Positions 23,923-32,628 of a DNA stretch of 64,000 nt are shown here, one piece after another. The notes under the pieces were generated by a model that saw only the letters and a list, made by a program, of their open reading frames with translations, ran no database searches and was not told the DNA's origin. Within the stretch, counting starts at the first letter, position 1, and each line of letters begins with the position of its first letter. Position numbers and translations under genes: made by a program. The DNA comes from an uncultured Bacteroidales bacterium (GTDB taxonomy: Bacteria > Bacteroidota > Bacteroidia > Bacteroidales > Paludibacteraceae), in contig CAKVEC010000010.1 of assembly GCA_934728255.1 (NCBI GenBank), forward strand, positions 1-64,000. Reading direction: 5' to 3'.

Positions 23923-25932
23923 ATGAGTAGAATTCTTTTTGTAATATGTTTTACTGCGCTTTGTAGCGCGTTTTTGTGTGCGCAAACGCATACGGATTCG
24001 GTGTCTGCGTTGTTCAACGTGGATGAGGTGATGGTTACGGCACGTACGTTGAGCAAAGACATTATCATTCCGCAGACTCTCAAAGGGGCGGAACTGCAGC
24101 GGCTTAATTCGCTGTCGGTGGCGGACGCACTGCGCTATTTCTCAGGCGTACAACTCAAAGACTATGGCGGGGTAGGGGGCATCAAAACTATTAATGTGCG
24201 TTCAATGGGCAGTCAGCATACGGCGGTGTATTACAATGGTGTGCAACTCGGCAACGCCCAGAACGGGCAAGTCGATTTGGGGCGTTTCTCGCTTGACAAT
24301 ATGGAGCAGATTGCGCTCTATAATGGGCAAAAATCCGACATTTGGCAGTCGGCACGCGAGTTCGGCAGCGCAGGCAATGTTTATCTGACCACCCGCAAAC
24401 CCTATTTCAAAGCAGATGAAAAAGTGCATGTGCGTGCACAGATGCGTGCGGGTAGTTTCGCACTGGCTAACCCCGCTGTGGGCGTGGATGTGCGCTTGGC
24501 GGAAGGCTTGAGTCTGACATTAGATGCCGAATATGTCTATTCGGACGGCAAATACCCATTCCGTTACAGGCGCGTGTTGCCCGACGGGCAGGTGGCGTAT
24601 GATACTACGGCGGTGAGGCAGAACGGCGACATCAACGCTGTGCGCACCGAGGCGGGACTGCACCACTACTATTCCACTACGGGCTTTTGGCGGCTGCACC
24701 TGTACAACTACTATTCCGAGCGCGGTGTGCCGGGGGCGATTGTGAACAACGTATGGCGCAACGGTGAGCGGTTGTGGGACAGAAACACCTTCGGGCAGGT
24801 GCAATGGCAGGACGAGTATTTCGGGCGTTGGAGCCTGCGCGGGTTGCTCAAGTATGCCAACGACTACACGCATTACGTCAATTACGACGAGCGGCTCCTT
24901 CCCGCTGACAACGAATACTTGCAGCAAGAATTATACTTCTCGCTGGCGCAGAAAGTGATGATTTTTAGTTGGTGGGATATGAGCGTGGCGTATGATTTCC
25001 AGTATAACCACCTCCGTCGTGAGAACTTGCTCTTGGATGCCGACCGCGAGTATTTTCTCCGCTATTCGCACTGGTTGAGCGTGGCTTCGGCGTGGAATGT
25101 GCAGGACTATCTGCGTGTGCAAGCCTCGGTGCTGATGACGCAGGTGGATAAGCATAGCCCGCGTGTTACGCCCGGAGTCTTCCTCAGCCTGCGCCCGTGG
25201 CACGCTATCGATTTGAGTCTCAATGCGTTCTATAAGCAGTCGTACCGCTATCCCACTTTCAACGACCTCTATTATACCGATATGGGCAATGCTGATTTGC
25301 GCCCCGAGTTGGCACGGCAGCATAGTGTGGATCTGACCTACCGCCTACGGAAACAGACGGTGCAGAACCTGCTCCTATCGGTGTCTTATTACTACAATCG
25401 GGTGTCCGACAAGATTATCGCCTACCCTAAGGGGCAGCAGTTCCGCTGGACAATGCTTAATCTCGGATTGGTGAAAATCAATGGTGTGGATGCCAAAGCG
25501 GACTTATCATTGGCTTTGCCTATGCGTTTTGTGTTGCAATTGAGGCTCAATTACACCTACCAAACGGCGATAGACGTTACCAATCCCGCAGACACTTATT
25601 ATAATAATCAGATACCATATATCCCGTGGCATAGCGGCAGTGCTGTGGCGGGGCTGGACTATACCGCCCGCCGTGGTGACCGGTATGGACTGAATTATTC
25701 GTTTATCTATGTGGGGGAACGCTACGGGCAGCAGGAGAATACGGCATACAACTATGTGCAGCCATGGTACACCCACGACCTCAGTCTGTATGGTGAGTGG
25801 ACGATCCGCCAACGCCATACTATCAAACTGACCATCGAGATCAATAACCTCCTCGGTCAGGACTACGAGGTCATCCAAAACTATCCTATGCCCAAACAGA
25901 ACTTCAGGGGGACAATCAGTTATCGATATTGA
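23923..25932 (+). CDS. btuB: BtuB-type TonB-dependent cobalamin receptor
   Basis: TonB-dependent outer-membrane transporter (669 aa), assigned to B12 uptake because it follows directly on a cobalamin riboswitch and precedes a BtuG-like protein. The signal peptide ends near FLCAQ, the TonB-box region is DEVMVTART, the plug contains GGVGGIKTINVRSMG and VYYNGVQLG, and the barrel ends with the aromatic YRY. It lacks the SusC-type N-terminal domain, as expected for BtuB-like receptors. Translation is probably gated by the riboswitch hairpin. The downstream partner gene is separated from it by the DUF559 element. Confidence 0.92.
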   Translation: MSRILFVICFTALCSAFLCAQTHTDSVSALFNVDEVMVTARTLSKDIIIPQTLKGAELQRLNSLSVADALRYFSGVQLKDYGGVGGIKTINVRSMGSQHTAVYYNGVQLGNAQNGQVDLGRFSLDNMEQIALYNGQKSDIWQSAREFGSAGNVYLTTRKPYFKADEKVHVRAQMRAGSFALANPAVGVDVRLAEGLSLTLDAEYVYSDGKYPFRYRRVLPDGQVAYDTTAVRQNGDINAVRTEAGLHHYYSTTGFWRLHLYNYYSERGVPGAIVNNVWRNGERLWDRNTFGQVQWQDEYFGRWSLRGLLKYANDYTHYVNYDERLLPADNEYLQQELYFSLAQKVMIFSWWDMSVAYDFQYNHLRRENLLLDADREYFLRYSHWLSVASAWNVQDYLRVQASVLMTQVDKHSPRVTPGVFLSLRPWHAIDLSLNAFYKQSYRYPTFNDLYYTDMGNADLRPELARQHSVDLTYRLRKQTVQNLLLSVSYYYNRVSDKIIAYPKGQQFRWTMLNLGLVKINGVDAKADLSLALPMRFVLQLRLNYTYQTAIDVTNPADTYYNNQIPYIPWHSGSAVAGLDYTARRGDRYGLNYSFIYVGERYGQQENTAYNYVQPWYTHDLSLYGEWTIRQRHTIKLTIEINNLLGQDYEVIQNYPMPKQNFRGTISYRY

Positions 25933-26438
25933 CCTCCCCAACCCCTCCAAAGGAGGGGCACGACGGATGTGAATATATGAAATGAATATAGTATGAGTAC
26001 TGAATATAAATTGGCTAACCCAATGATTTATACTTTGCTTAAAGAAAAGGCAAGGCATTTGAGACAATATCCCACAGAAGCGGAGACTATATTGTGGGAG
26101 GGGCTACGCAATAAAAAATCAGGTTTTGTTTTCAAACGCCAATATATTATTGATGAGTATATTGTGGATTTTATTTGTTTGGAGAGAAAACTGATAATAG
26201 AAGTGGACGGAAAATACCATTCGGCAGGTGAACAGCAAGAATTAGATGCTATTCGGGAGCAGCGCCTTAAAGCAATAGGCTTTCGCATTTTGCGTTTTAC
26301 AAATGAGGAAGTTATACGCAATAACGATAGTGTGTTAATAACAATAAAACAAGCATTAAATGAGTGTATTTGATTTCATAGTTCAGCATTGCAGAACCAT
26401 TCTGTCATCCCCCTCTATGAGGGGGCTTGGGGGAGTCG
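25931..26438. mobile_element. DUF559 element with palindromic inverted termini
   Basis: The left end (25931-25965) reads GACCTCCCCAA followed by the hairpin CCCCTCC-AAA-GGAGGGG. The right end (26406-26438) is its approximate reverse complement: hairpin CCCCCTC-TAT-GAGGGGG, then CTTGGGGGAGTCG. Between them lies a single gene, the DUF559 nuclease. The element is inserted between btuB, starting at its stop codon, and the btuG-like gene, and its right end is translated as the start of the latter. The layout recalls REP-type palindromes mobilised by a linked protein. Mobility itself is inferred. Confidence 0.6.
25993..26373 (+). CDS. DUF559 domain endonuclease-like protein
   Basis: A 126-aa protein of the DUF559 family, related to the Vsr/PD-(D/E)XK nuclease fold. 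The signatures are AETILWEGLRNKKSGFVFKRQYIIDEYIVDF (about residues 32-62), the catalytic-type LIIEVDGKYH near 70-79 (E-V-D-G-K) and a terminal RILRFTNEEV. These small proteins have no established role and are often found as solitary genes flanked by C-rich palindromes, as here. It has no functional link to B12 uptake that I know, so it is probably an insertion in the operon. It lies between the two inverted termini at 25931-25965 and 26406-26438. Confidence 0.85.
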   Translation: MSTEYKLANPMIYTLLKEKARHLRQYPTEAETILWEGLRNKKSGFVFKRQYIIDEYIVDFICLERKLIIEVDGKYHSAGEQQELDAIREQRLKAIGFRILRFTNEEVIRNNDSVLITIKQALNECI

Positions 26439-28300
26439 TCTGTTTATTGTTTTTGTCCCTCCCCTCCTGCCGCACGGATTATGTGGTCTATCCGTCTGGT
26501 AACGAAATCGTTACCACGGACTCTATGCCCGGAGGTATATATATCCTCAACGAGGGGAATATGGGTTCCAACAAGGCGCGTATCGACTATATGAACCTCC
26601 AGACGGGTGTCTATACGAGCAATATCTACGGTCTGCAAAACCCCAATCAGGTCAAGGAACTCGGCGATGTGGGCAACGACATCAAAACGTATGGCGGTCG
26701 TCTCTATGCCGTTATCAACTGTAGCCACAAGGTGGAGGTGATGGACTTGCAGGCACATCGTATCGGGCAGGTGGACCTGCCCAACTGCCGTTATCTCGCT
26801 TTTGCAGACGGCAAGGCGTATGTCTCTGCATACGTTGGTTCGATTGTCGATCCCGATATGTTAGGCTCTGTATATGAGGTGGATACGGCCACATTGCAGG
26901 TTACCCGTGAAGTCAAGGTGGGGCACCAGCCCGACGAACTAACCATTCTCGGAAACCGTCTCTATGTCTGCAATTCGGGCGGCTACCTCACCAACCACTA
27001 CGACTCTACATTATCGGTGGTAGATATGGATTCTTTCGAGGAACTTAAGACCATTCCTGTCGGACTCAATCCCTATATGGTGCGCGTGGACAGATACGAC
27101 AAACTGTGGGTTACCTGCCGCGGCAATTACGCTGATGTAAAACCCTCGTTGGTGGTAGTGGAGGGCGATATGGTGACGAAGCGTTTCAATCTCCAATGCG
27201 ACAATATCTCGCTGATCGGCGACTCGCTCTATGTGTTGGACGCCAAGGCAAAAACGCTCTCTATCGTGAATACGCAGACATTCCAAATCACCCTGCAGAA
27301 CACCATTTCTTCCGACCTGCAAACTTACGAGATGCCGTTTGGTCTGTTGGCAACGCCGAATAGTATCTATATCACCGATGCGAAGAACTATGTCTCTTCG
27401 GGTACCCTCCATTCTTATTCCCTGTCCGGCTTGCAACGTTGGCAGGCCAAGACAGGTGACATTCCCGGGCACCTCTGTCTTGTGGGGGCGCAGAACGACT
27501 TGCCTACATCCGATGCCGTTGCTACCACGGGCGGCAAATACCTTGCGCACGTCTATGAGTATATGCCCGCTATGGGGCAGTTTGTCAATATCTTGCCCAA
27601 GTATGTTGAGGGCGATGATGCCGAGACGATGTGCCGCAAGTGCGAGGAGGCGATTGCCAACAACAACGGCGGAATGATTACCATTGGCGGATGGGGAGGA
27701 TATATCACTTTCGGTTTCGACCATGCTGTGCGCAATGTGCTGGGAGAACGGGATTTCCAAATACTCGGCAATGCCTTTTATCTGAGCGACAACACTCAAT
27801 ACGGCAGCAGCGAACCGGGCATTGTCTATGTCTCCCGCGACGTCAACCGCAACGGGCTTCCCGATGACCCGTGGTACGAACTGCGTGGCAGCGAGTATGA
27901 CAATCCCACTACCGACCACCACTACCAAAAGACTTACACCCATGCGGGCGACACACTTCAAAATGCTTTTCATAAACAGCCGTATTACCCGCAGTGGCTT
28001 GCCGAGGACGCCATTACATTCGAGGGTGTTCGTCTGGCAAATACAACCGAGAAAATCAATAATACCTATGTGCAGCGTGTACTGGAATATGGTTATGCCG
28101 ACAACAAACCGAACGCCGATACCCTTGGCACAAGTTTTGACATATCGTGGGCGGTCGATGCCGATGGCAATCCCGTAGTATTGCCCTCTGTCGATTTTAT
28201 CCGTGTCGTAACAGCCATTGACTATTGGAACACCCTCACGGGCGAAATCTCCACCGAAATCGCCGGCGCCATCGACCTGCATATTAATGACGAATTATGA
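26417..28300 (+). CDS. btuG: BtuG-like surface cobalamin-binding lipoprotein
   Basis: A 627-aa lipoprotein in two parts. Residues about 25-340 are a YncE-like beta propeller of the BtuG/DUF5074 type (GGIYILNEGNMGSNKARIDY, GNDIKTYGGRLYAVINCSHKVEVMD). BtuG binds B12 at the surface and sits on BtuB. Residues about 370-627 are a second domain seen in Bacteroidales B12 loci (GGMITIGGWGGYITFGFDH, SSEPGIVYVSRDVNRNGLPDDPWYEL), here fused to the propeller. The start at 26417 gives a compact lipoprotein signal (MRGLGGVVCLLFLSLPSC). That ATG lies in the right terminus of the DUF559 element; an in-frame ATG at 26360 overlaps the DUF559 gene. The stop codon falls inside a 7-base repeat. Confidence 0.85.
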   Translation: MRGLGGVVCLLFLSLPSCRTDYVVYPSGNEIVTTDSMPGGIYILNEGNMGSNKARIDYMNLQTGVYTSNIYGLQNPNQVKELGDVGNDIKTYGGRLYAVINCSHKVEVMDLQAHRIGQVDLPNCRYLAFADGKAYVSAYVGSIVDPDMLGSVYEVDTATLQVTREVKVGHQPDELTILGNRLYVCNSGGYLTNHYDSTLSVVDMDSFEELKTIPVGLNPYMVRVDRYDKLWVTCRGNYADVKPSLVVVEGDMVTKRFNLQCDNISLIGDSLYVLDAKAKTLSIVNTQTFQITLQNTISSDLQTYEMPFGLLATPNSIYITDAKNYVSSGTLHSYSLSGLQRWQAKTGDIPGHLCLVGAQNDLPTSDAVATTGGKYLAHVYEYMPAMGQFVNILPKYVEGDDAETMCRKCEEAIANNNGGMITIGGWGGYITFGFDHAVRNVLGERDFQILGNAFYLSDNTQYGSSEPGIVYVSRDVNRNGLPDDPWYELRGSEYDNPTTDHHYQKTYTHAGDTLQNAFHKQPYYPQWLAEDAITFEGVRLANTTEKINNTYVQRVLEYGYADNKPNADTLGTSFDISWAVDADGNPVVLPSVDFIRVVTAIDYWNTLTGEISTEIAGAIDLHINDEL

Positions 28301-28480
28301 ATTATGAATTATGAATTATGAATGCCCCCGTCCTTAAAGTCCTTAATGACATTATAGACCTTAATTCCCTTACTGCCAAATTAACGTCTAATTAACGATA
28401 ATTAATGTTTATCTATGTAATAGGAATTACGTAGAAAAGACGTAGAAAAGACGTAGAAAGGAGCGGAGGATAGGCGTTTC
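28292..28480. repeat. Mosaic of 7-, 9- and 11-bp arrays
   Basis: In order: GAATTAT four times (28292-28319, containing the BtuG-like stop codon), 9-base units GTCCTTAAA/GTCCTTAAT/GACATTATA/GACCTTAAT/TCCCTTACT (28330-28374), AATTAACG-type 11-base units (about 28379-28411), and ACGTAGAAAAG, ACGTAGAAAAG, ACGTAGAAAGG (28429-28461), which is ACGTAGAAAGG element copy 2. Almost the whole 233-base gap before the DUF4465 gene is repeat. Confidence 0.7.
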
Positions 28481-28533
28481 TTATATATAGAATAATCAAT
28501 CAAATAACAAACAATTTTAACAACAAAAACAAA

Positions 28534-29406
28534 ATGAAAAAACTTTTCCTTTTTTGTGCAGCCTTGTTCGCTCTCACCGCGCAGGCTGAAGAAATCACGC
28601 TCAATCTCTACACGGCTACCGATGCCAATGGGGCCGGCGTGGAGTACAACACAGAAAACATTATGGATAGTACCTATAGCGAGGACTATTCCTATATGTT
28701 TATCTACACCAACGATTTTGATATTATGCTCAGCCACCTTATAAGTGGCAGTAGTTATGGAGGTACCAGTTGGGATGGTTTTACCCTTAGCAAAAAGAAT
28801 ACCGATACAGGCAATCAATTTGAGTGTGTTGCCAAAGGCGGTATTGAGGGGGAAGGTACTCCGTTTGTGGTAGGGTACTATTCCGAGTATTATGCCAATA
28901 ACAATACTGACGGATATACTACCTCTAACTTTATAGAATTTTCGGAGGACTACTATCCAAAAGAGGTGTATATTTGCCAGAGTTCTCGTACTTTGCAGTC
29001 TATGATGAATGGGGACAGTTATGCCCGCAAATTCACCGACAAAGATACTTTGGCATTGATTATCACGGGTATCAACAATATGTATGAGGAAGTCGGTAAG
29101 AGCGTGGTGTACTACCTTGCTGTGGACGGCAAGTTCAACCAAGGTTGGGAAAAGGTGGATTTGTCCGCTTTGGACGCTTGCAATGGTCTCAGTTTCCGTA
29201 TGACCTCTACCGATAAGGGGGAGTGGGGAATCAATACGCCGACTTACTTCGCCCTTGATGGTCTGACTATTTCTACCGAGAAGATAGAAACAGGAATCCG
29301 GAATACTGCGACTACTATTACGGCTACCAAACGTTTAGTTAACGGCGAACTGCTTATCGAGCGCAATGGCAACTGCTACAACGCTGCCGGTCAGTTGATG
29401 AAATAA
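28534..29406 (+). CDS. DUF4465 protein (BtuH-like)
   Basis: Exported protein of 290 aa with signal peptide MKKLFLFCAALFALTAQAEE and a DUF4465 domain. The signatures are GGTSWDGFTLSKKNTDTGNQF near residue 73, SRTLQSMMNGDSYARKF near 151 and FRMTSTDKGEWGINTPTYFALDG near 225. DUF4465 proteins occur in Bacteroides B12 loci, where BtuH binds cobalamin at the surface, so it is probably an accessory binder for BtuB/BtuG. The C-terminal tail (KRLVNGELLIERNG then NCYNAAGQLMK) matches the pattern of the tail in the secreted protein at 22200-23609. It has no lipobox, so surface attachment would need another route. A strong terminator follows. Confidence 0.85.
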   Translation: MKKLFLFCAALFALTAQAEEITLNLYTATDANGAGVEYNTENIMDSTYSEDYSYMFIYTNDFDIMLSHLISGSSYGGTSWDGFTLSKKNTDTGNQFECVAKGGIEGEGTPFVVGYYSEYYANNNTDGYTTSNFIEFSEDYYPKEVYICQSSRTLQSMMNGDSYARKFTDKDTLALIITGINNMYEEVGKSVVYYLAVDGKFNQGWEKVDLSALDACNGLSFRMTSTDKGEWGINTPTYFALDGLTISTEKIETGIRNTATTITATKRLVNGELLIERNGNCYNAAGQLMK

Positions 29407-29428
29407 TCATTGCTCAAAAACATTCTTT

Positions 29429-29464
29429 AGGGGCTGCCTGACAAGTTTAGGCAGCCCCTTTTTC
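29429..29464 (+). terminator. Terminator of the cobalamin locus
   Basis: AGGGGCTGCCT (29429-29439) and AGGCAGCCCCT (29449-29459), followed by TTTTTC. Confidence 0.95.
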
Positions 29465-29605
29465 TGTATATAGTTCAATATAAAATCAACCGAAGACCAA
29501 GAGAAAAATTGAATTTTATGACACCCGTTGAATGTTTTTTCCAATTTTTTCACTAACTTTGCACTTGCTTGTTGAATCTACGTTATAGCGAGTTAATGCA
29601 TAGTA

Positions 29606-29637
29606 TTTGTGTAATCCGATAAATTTTGCTAACTTTG
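29606..29637 (+). promoter_or_regulatory. Promoter of fucosyltransferase gene
   Basis: TTTG (29606-29609), 20 bases, TAACTTTG (29630-29637). A second TAACTTTG at 29554-29561 lacks a matching -33 element. Confidence 0.8.
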
Positions 29638-29667
29638 CCGCATAAATGCAAAGAAAAATAGAGACAG

Positions 29668-30711
29668 ATGGCTAAGAAAATATATATCAAGTTCGTGGAT
29701 TTCTATGCCAACTTTGTGGCACAAAATACATGGATATACCTGTGGCTGCAAAATCACGGGTACGATGTAGAATTGTCAGATAAGCCTGATTATCTGGTGT
29801 TTTCCGTATTTGGCGAAGAACACTTGCGGTACAATGACTGCGTGAAGATATTCTGGACGGGCGAATGCCAGACACCGGATTTCAACCTGTGTGACTATGC
29901 GATAGGTTTTGACCACATAGATTTTGGCGACCGTTATCTGCGCTATCCGCTCTACTACAACTACAACAGGAAAGCCTTTGAGATGATGGAGCGGAAACAT
30001 CTCCTGACCGAGGAGGAGATTGTGGCAAAGAAAGACTTTTGCGCTTTTGTATGCTCCAATGGGCGTGCCGCAGAGCAACGCATAGCGTTCTTTAACGCCC
30101 TCAATGCCGTGCGGAGAGTGGATTCGGGAGGGAAACTGCTTAACAACGTAGGTGCACCCGTGGCGGACAAGATGGCGTTCCAAACCTCGCACCGCTTTGC
30201 CATTGCTTTTGAGAATACAGCCTATCCGGGCTATACTACCGAAAAAATAGTGGAAGCCTTTGCTTCGGGGTGCATTCCTATCTACTATGGAGACCCGACC
30301 ATAACGCAGGACTTTAACCCGAAAGCCTTTGTCAATTGTGCGGACTATGCGTCTTTTGACGAGGTGGTGAAGCGTGTCATTGAGATAGACGACAACCCCG
30401 ACCTGCTGCGCCAATACCTCTGCGAACCAGCCTTGAACGACCCGCAGATGCGGGCAAAAGCCCAAGCGGCATTGGACGCGTTTTTAGAGAATATATTCAG
30501 GCAGGACAAAGAGCAGGCAAAACGGTATAACCGCACCTACTGGGGAGCGCGTATTGTCCGTGAGCGGCAGCGTGAACGCAGGGCGTATGAGCACAGCCTC
30601 TACTACCGCCTGTCGCAGTTCTATATGAAGACCCTCTATCCCCTTGCCCGCCGCAATAAACACCTATGGAAACTGACCGAATGGCTGATGCGCAAAACGG
30701 GAAACAAGTAA
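29668..30711 (+). CDS. GT10 alpha-1,3-fucosyltransferase family protein
   Basis: Glycosyltransferase family 10 enzyme (347 aa), expected to transfer fucose from GDP-fucose to a surface glycan. The family motif is at residues 177-209 (FAIAFENTAYPGYTTEK followed by IVEAFASGCIPIYYG). The upstream acceptor-side part has FWTGECQTPDF and IGFDHIDFGDRYLRYPLY. The C-terminal 60 residues are basic and amphipathic (RERQRERRAYEHSLYYRL), consistent with peripheral membrane binding. It has its own promoter and is convergent with the large glycan operon, whose last gene ends on the next base (30711/30712). It may decorate the same polysaccharide. Confidence 0.9.
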   Translation: MAKKIYIKFVDFYANFVAQNTWIYLWLQNHGYDVELSDKPDYLVFSVFGEEHLRYNDCVKIFWTGECQTPDFNLCDYAIGFDHIDFGDRYLRYPLYYNYNRKAFEMMERKHLLTEEEIVAKKDFCAFVCSNGRAAEQRIAFFNALNAVRRVDSGGKLLNNVGAPVADKMAFQTSHRFAIAFENTAYPGYTTEKIVEAFASGCIPIYYGDPTITQDFNPKAFVNCADYASFDEVVKRVIEIDDNPDLLRQYLCEPALNDPQMRAKAQAALDAFLENIFRQDKEQAKRYNRTYWGARIVRERQRERRAYEHSLYYRLSQFYMKTLYPLARRNKHLWKLTEWLMRKTGNK

Positions 30712-31803
30712 CTATTTGCCAAGCAGTTGCGTGTACAGGTTTTGCACGGCGGTATAGGAATAGTTATCAAGGAACAATTGCCGCGAATAGGTATTGAAAC
30801 GCGGGACAGGGTGGGAGACAACAGCATTGATACAGTCGATAAACTCCTGTGCAGTATTGCACAGCCCGCCGATACGCCGGTAATCGGCGTGGTAGCCCTC
30901 GAAGGCTTCGGTGGTACCGATGATGTTCTTGCCGTACATCAGTGATTCGCAGGTCTTCACTTTCATTCCGCTGCCCGAGAAAATAGGCAGTATCATCAGG
31001 TCTGCCTCTTGCAGGTACGGGCACAAGTCGGGTGCATCACTGATGACCTCAATATCTTTCAGTTGCGGTGCTTCTTCTTTCAGCCGCGCCATATCTTTTC
31101 CCACAACCTGCATGCGTATGTCCACGTGCGGCAGCACATTCTCCACAAACCATAGAATACCCTCGTTGTTGGGCGGGAAATACGACCCGAGGAACAGGCA
31201 TAACGGTTGCTTGCGGGTGAGCGTTGTTGTGTCGACTGGTTGTTCTGTGAGTTTGTCTTCTAATGCAATCGGCACCAATACATCGGCTTTGCGTCCGTAG
31301 CGTTGCTCTATCAGTTGGGCGTCCCGCTCGTTGAGTACGATAATCTTGTCGGAATACCGGCAGGCATACCGGTCGTTTACGTCTGCGGTGTGTATGATGA
31401 CACTGCGCCCCGGAATATGGGGCAGTTTGGCATCGAAATACAGATATTCCACATTATGAAAGTGGGTAATAATCTGCCCTTTATATTCCGATTGTTTGAG
31501 TCGCTTGGCGATGATACCGAATACACTGCGGTCGATAAACACACAATCATACGCTTGTGCCAAGCGCACAATTTCCCGTACCCGCCGTGGCGACAAGCCG
31601 TAGTAGTAGCCGAACAGGAAACAGAACACCCCGCGGATATATCCCCACAGTGTTTTGCGTTTGTATTCGTCGTGAATGTAGTAGGACTCGACATTATCAG
31701 TCCCTACCACGTTACCCACCATTTGGTAGTTGCGCAGGCTGCATTGTCCACCCCCCTCGAGAATCCCTTTGGAGCGTTTGTACCATATAAAAAGAACACG
31801 CAT
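30712..31803 (-). CDS. Glycosyltransferase family 4-like protein
   Basis: GT-B fold glycosyltransferase (363 aa). The N-terminal domain begins MRVLFIWYKRSKGILEGGGQ. The nucleotide-sugar site is marked by PLCLFLGSYFPPNNEGILWFVENV near residue 215 and LMILPIFSGSGMKVKTCESLMYGKNII near 290, the GT4 EX7E-like region. It is the last gene of the minus-strand glycan operon, six bases after the preceding GT2 gene. It uses TAG as stop codon. Donor and acceptor are unknown. Confidence 0.85.
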   Translation of the reverse strand: MRVLFIWYKRSKGILEGGGQCSLRNYQMVGNVVGTDNVESYYIHDEYKRKTLWGYIRGVFCFLFGYYYGLSPRRVREIVRLAQAYDCVFIDRSVFGIIAKRLKQSEYKGQIITHFHNVEYLYFDAKLPHIPGRSVIIHTADVNDRYACRYSDKIIVLNERDAQLIEQRYGRKADVLVPIALEDKLTEQPVDTTTLTRKQPLCLFLGSYFPPNNEGILWFVENVLPHVDIRMQVVGKDMARLKEEAPQLKDIEVISDAPDLCPYLQEADLMILPIFSGSGMKVKTCESLMYGKNIIGTTEAFEGYHADYRRIGGLCNTAQEFIDCINAVVSHPVPRFNTYSRQLFLDNYSYTAVQNLYTQLLGK

Positions 31804-31809
31804 ATTAGA

Positions 31810-32628
31810 TCATTTGATTCGTATCAATAAAGAAAGTTTATATATCCATCTATGCGGGAATATCTTGCACAATGCGTTATATATTTTTCTGAATGCAATA
31901 TCTCTGTGCATTTGCTTCTTCCACATAGCATACGTTTGTTCGGCTTGTTTAGGTGCAACGCCGTTTTTAAGCAGAGCCGTTTTGCTTTCATTCAAACTAT
32001 TAAGGCGCTGCTTGTTGGTTGCTCCTCCAACTCTAAAATTGCTCAACACTTGTGGAATATGATAAAATGCTACACCGGCGTTTCTACACCGGATGGCAAA
32101 ATCGTAGTCTGCCGCCAAGCGAAATGAAGTGTCATACAGACCTACTTGTTGATATATGTCTTTTCTTACAAAAAAAGTAGGGTGAAATAGTCCGAAGCCT
32201 TTATCCAATTGGGCTAAATCGCTGTCAGCACTCTTTTGCTTGAACAGACTGCCATCTTCATTCAACATATTGATGTTGCCGTGAAATATCCCGATATCAG
32301 GATGTTGCCTGTAGGCATCCACTATAGTCTGTATAGTATAAGGAGCATAGAAATCGCTGGCATTAACCATACCGATGAGTTCACCATGTGTGTGCCGGAT
32401 CCCTTTGTTCATAGCATCATAAATGCCATTATCTTTTTCGCTTATCCAATAGGATAAACGATTGGCATAACGTCGGATAATATCAATTGTTCTATCGGTA
32501 CTTCCACCATCAATAATGATGTATTCAACGTTCCGGTATGTTTGCGCAAGCACACTTTGGATAGTTTGTTCTATATACTTTTCGGCGTTAAAAGTAACAG
32601 TAACGATAGATACTAAAGGATCAGTCAT
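31810..32628 (-). CDS. GT2 glycosyltransferase
   Basis: Family 2 (GT-A) glycosyltransferase of 272 aa. The opening PLVSIVTVTFNAEKYIEQTIQSVLAQTYRNVEYIIIDGGSTDRT is diagnostic, with a GIYDAMNKGI segment near 87 and an ADYDFAIRCRNAG segment near 165 that supplies the ED-type catalytic residue. This subgroup (WcaA/colanic-acid type) adds hexoses to lipid-linked oligosaccharides. It overlaps the upstream GT2 gene by four bases. Confidence 0.92.
   Translation of the reverse strand: MTDPLVSIVTVTFNAEKYIEQTIQSVLAQTYRNVEYIIIDGGSTDRTIDIIRRYANRLSYWISEKDNGIYDAMNKGIRHTHGELIGMVNASDFYAPYTIQTIVDAYRQHPDIGIFHGNINMLNEDGSLFKQKSADSDLAQLDKGFGLFHPTFFVRKDIYQQVGLYDTSFRLAADYDFAIRCRNAGVAFYHIPQVLSNFRVGGATNKQRLNSLNESKTALLKNGVAPKQAEQTYAMWKKQMHRDIAFRKIYNALCKIFPHRWIYKLSLLIRIK

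Noticed and set aside
27011..28282. Long minus-strand ORF (423 codons) opposite the BtuG-like gene
   Set aside because: It is an antisense shadow of a clearly conserved gene; its translation shows no domain, and it has no promoter.
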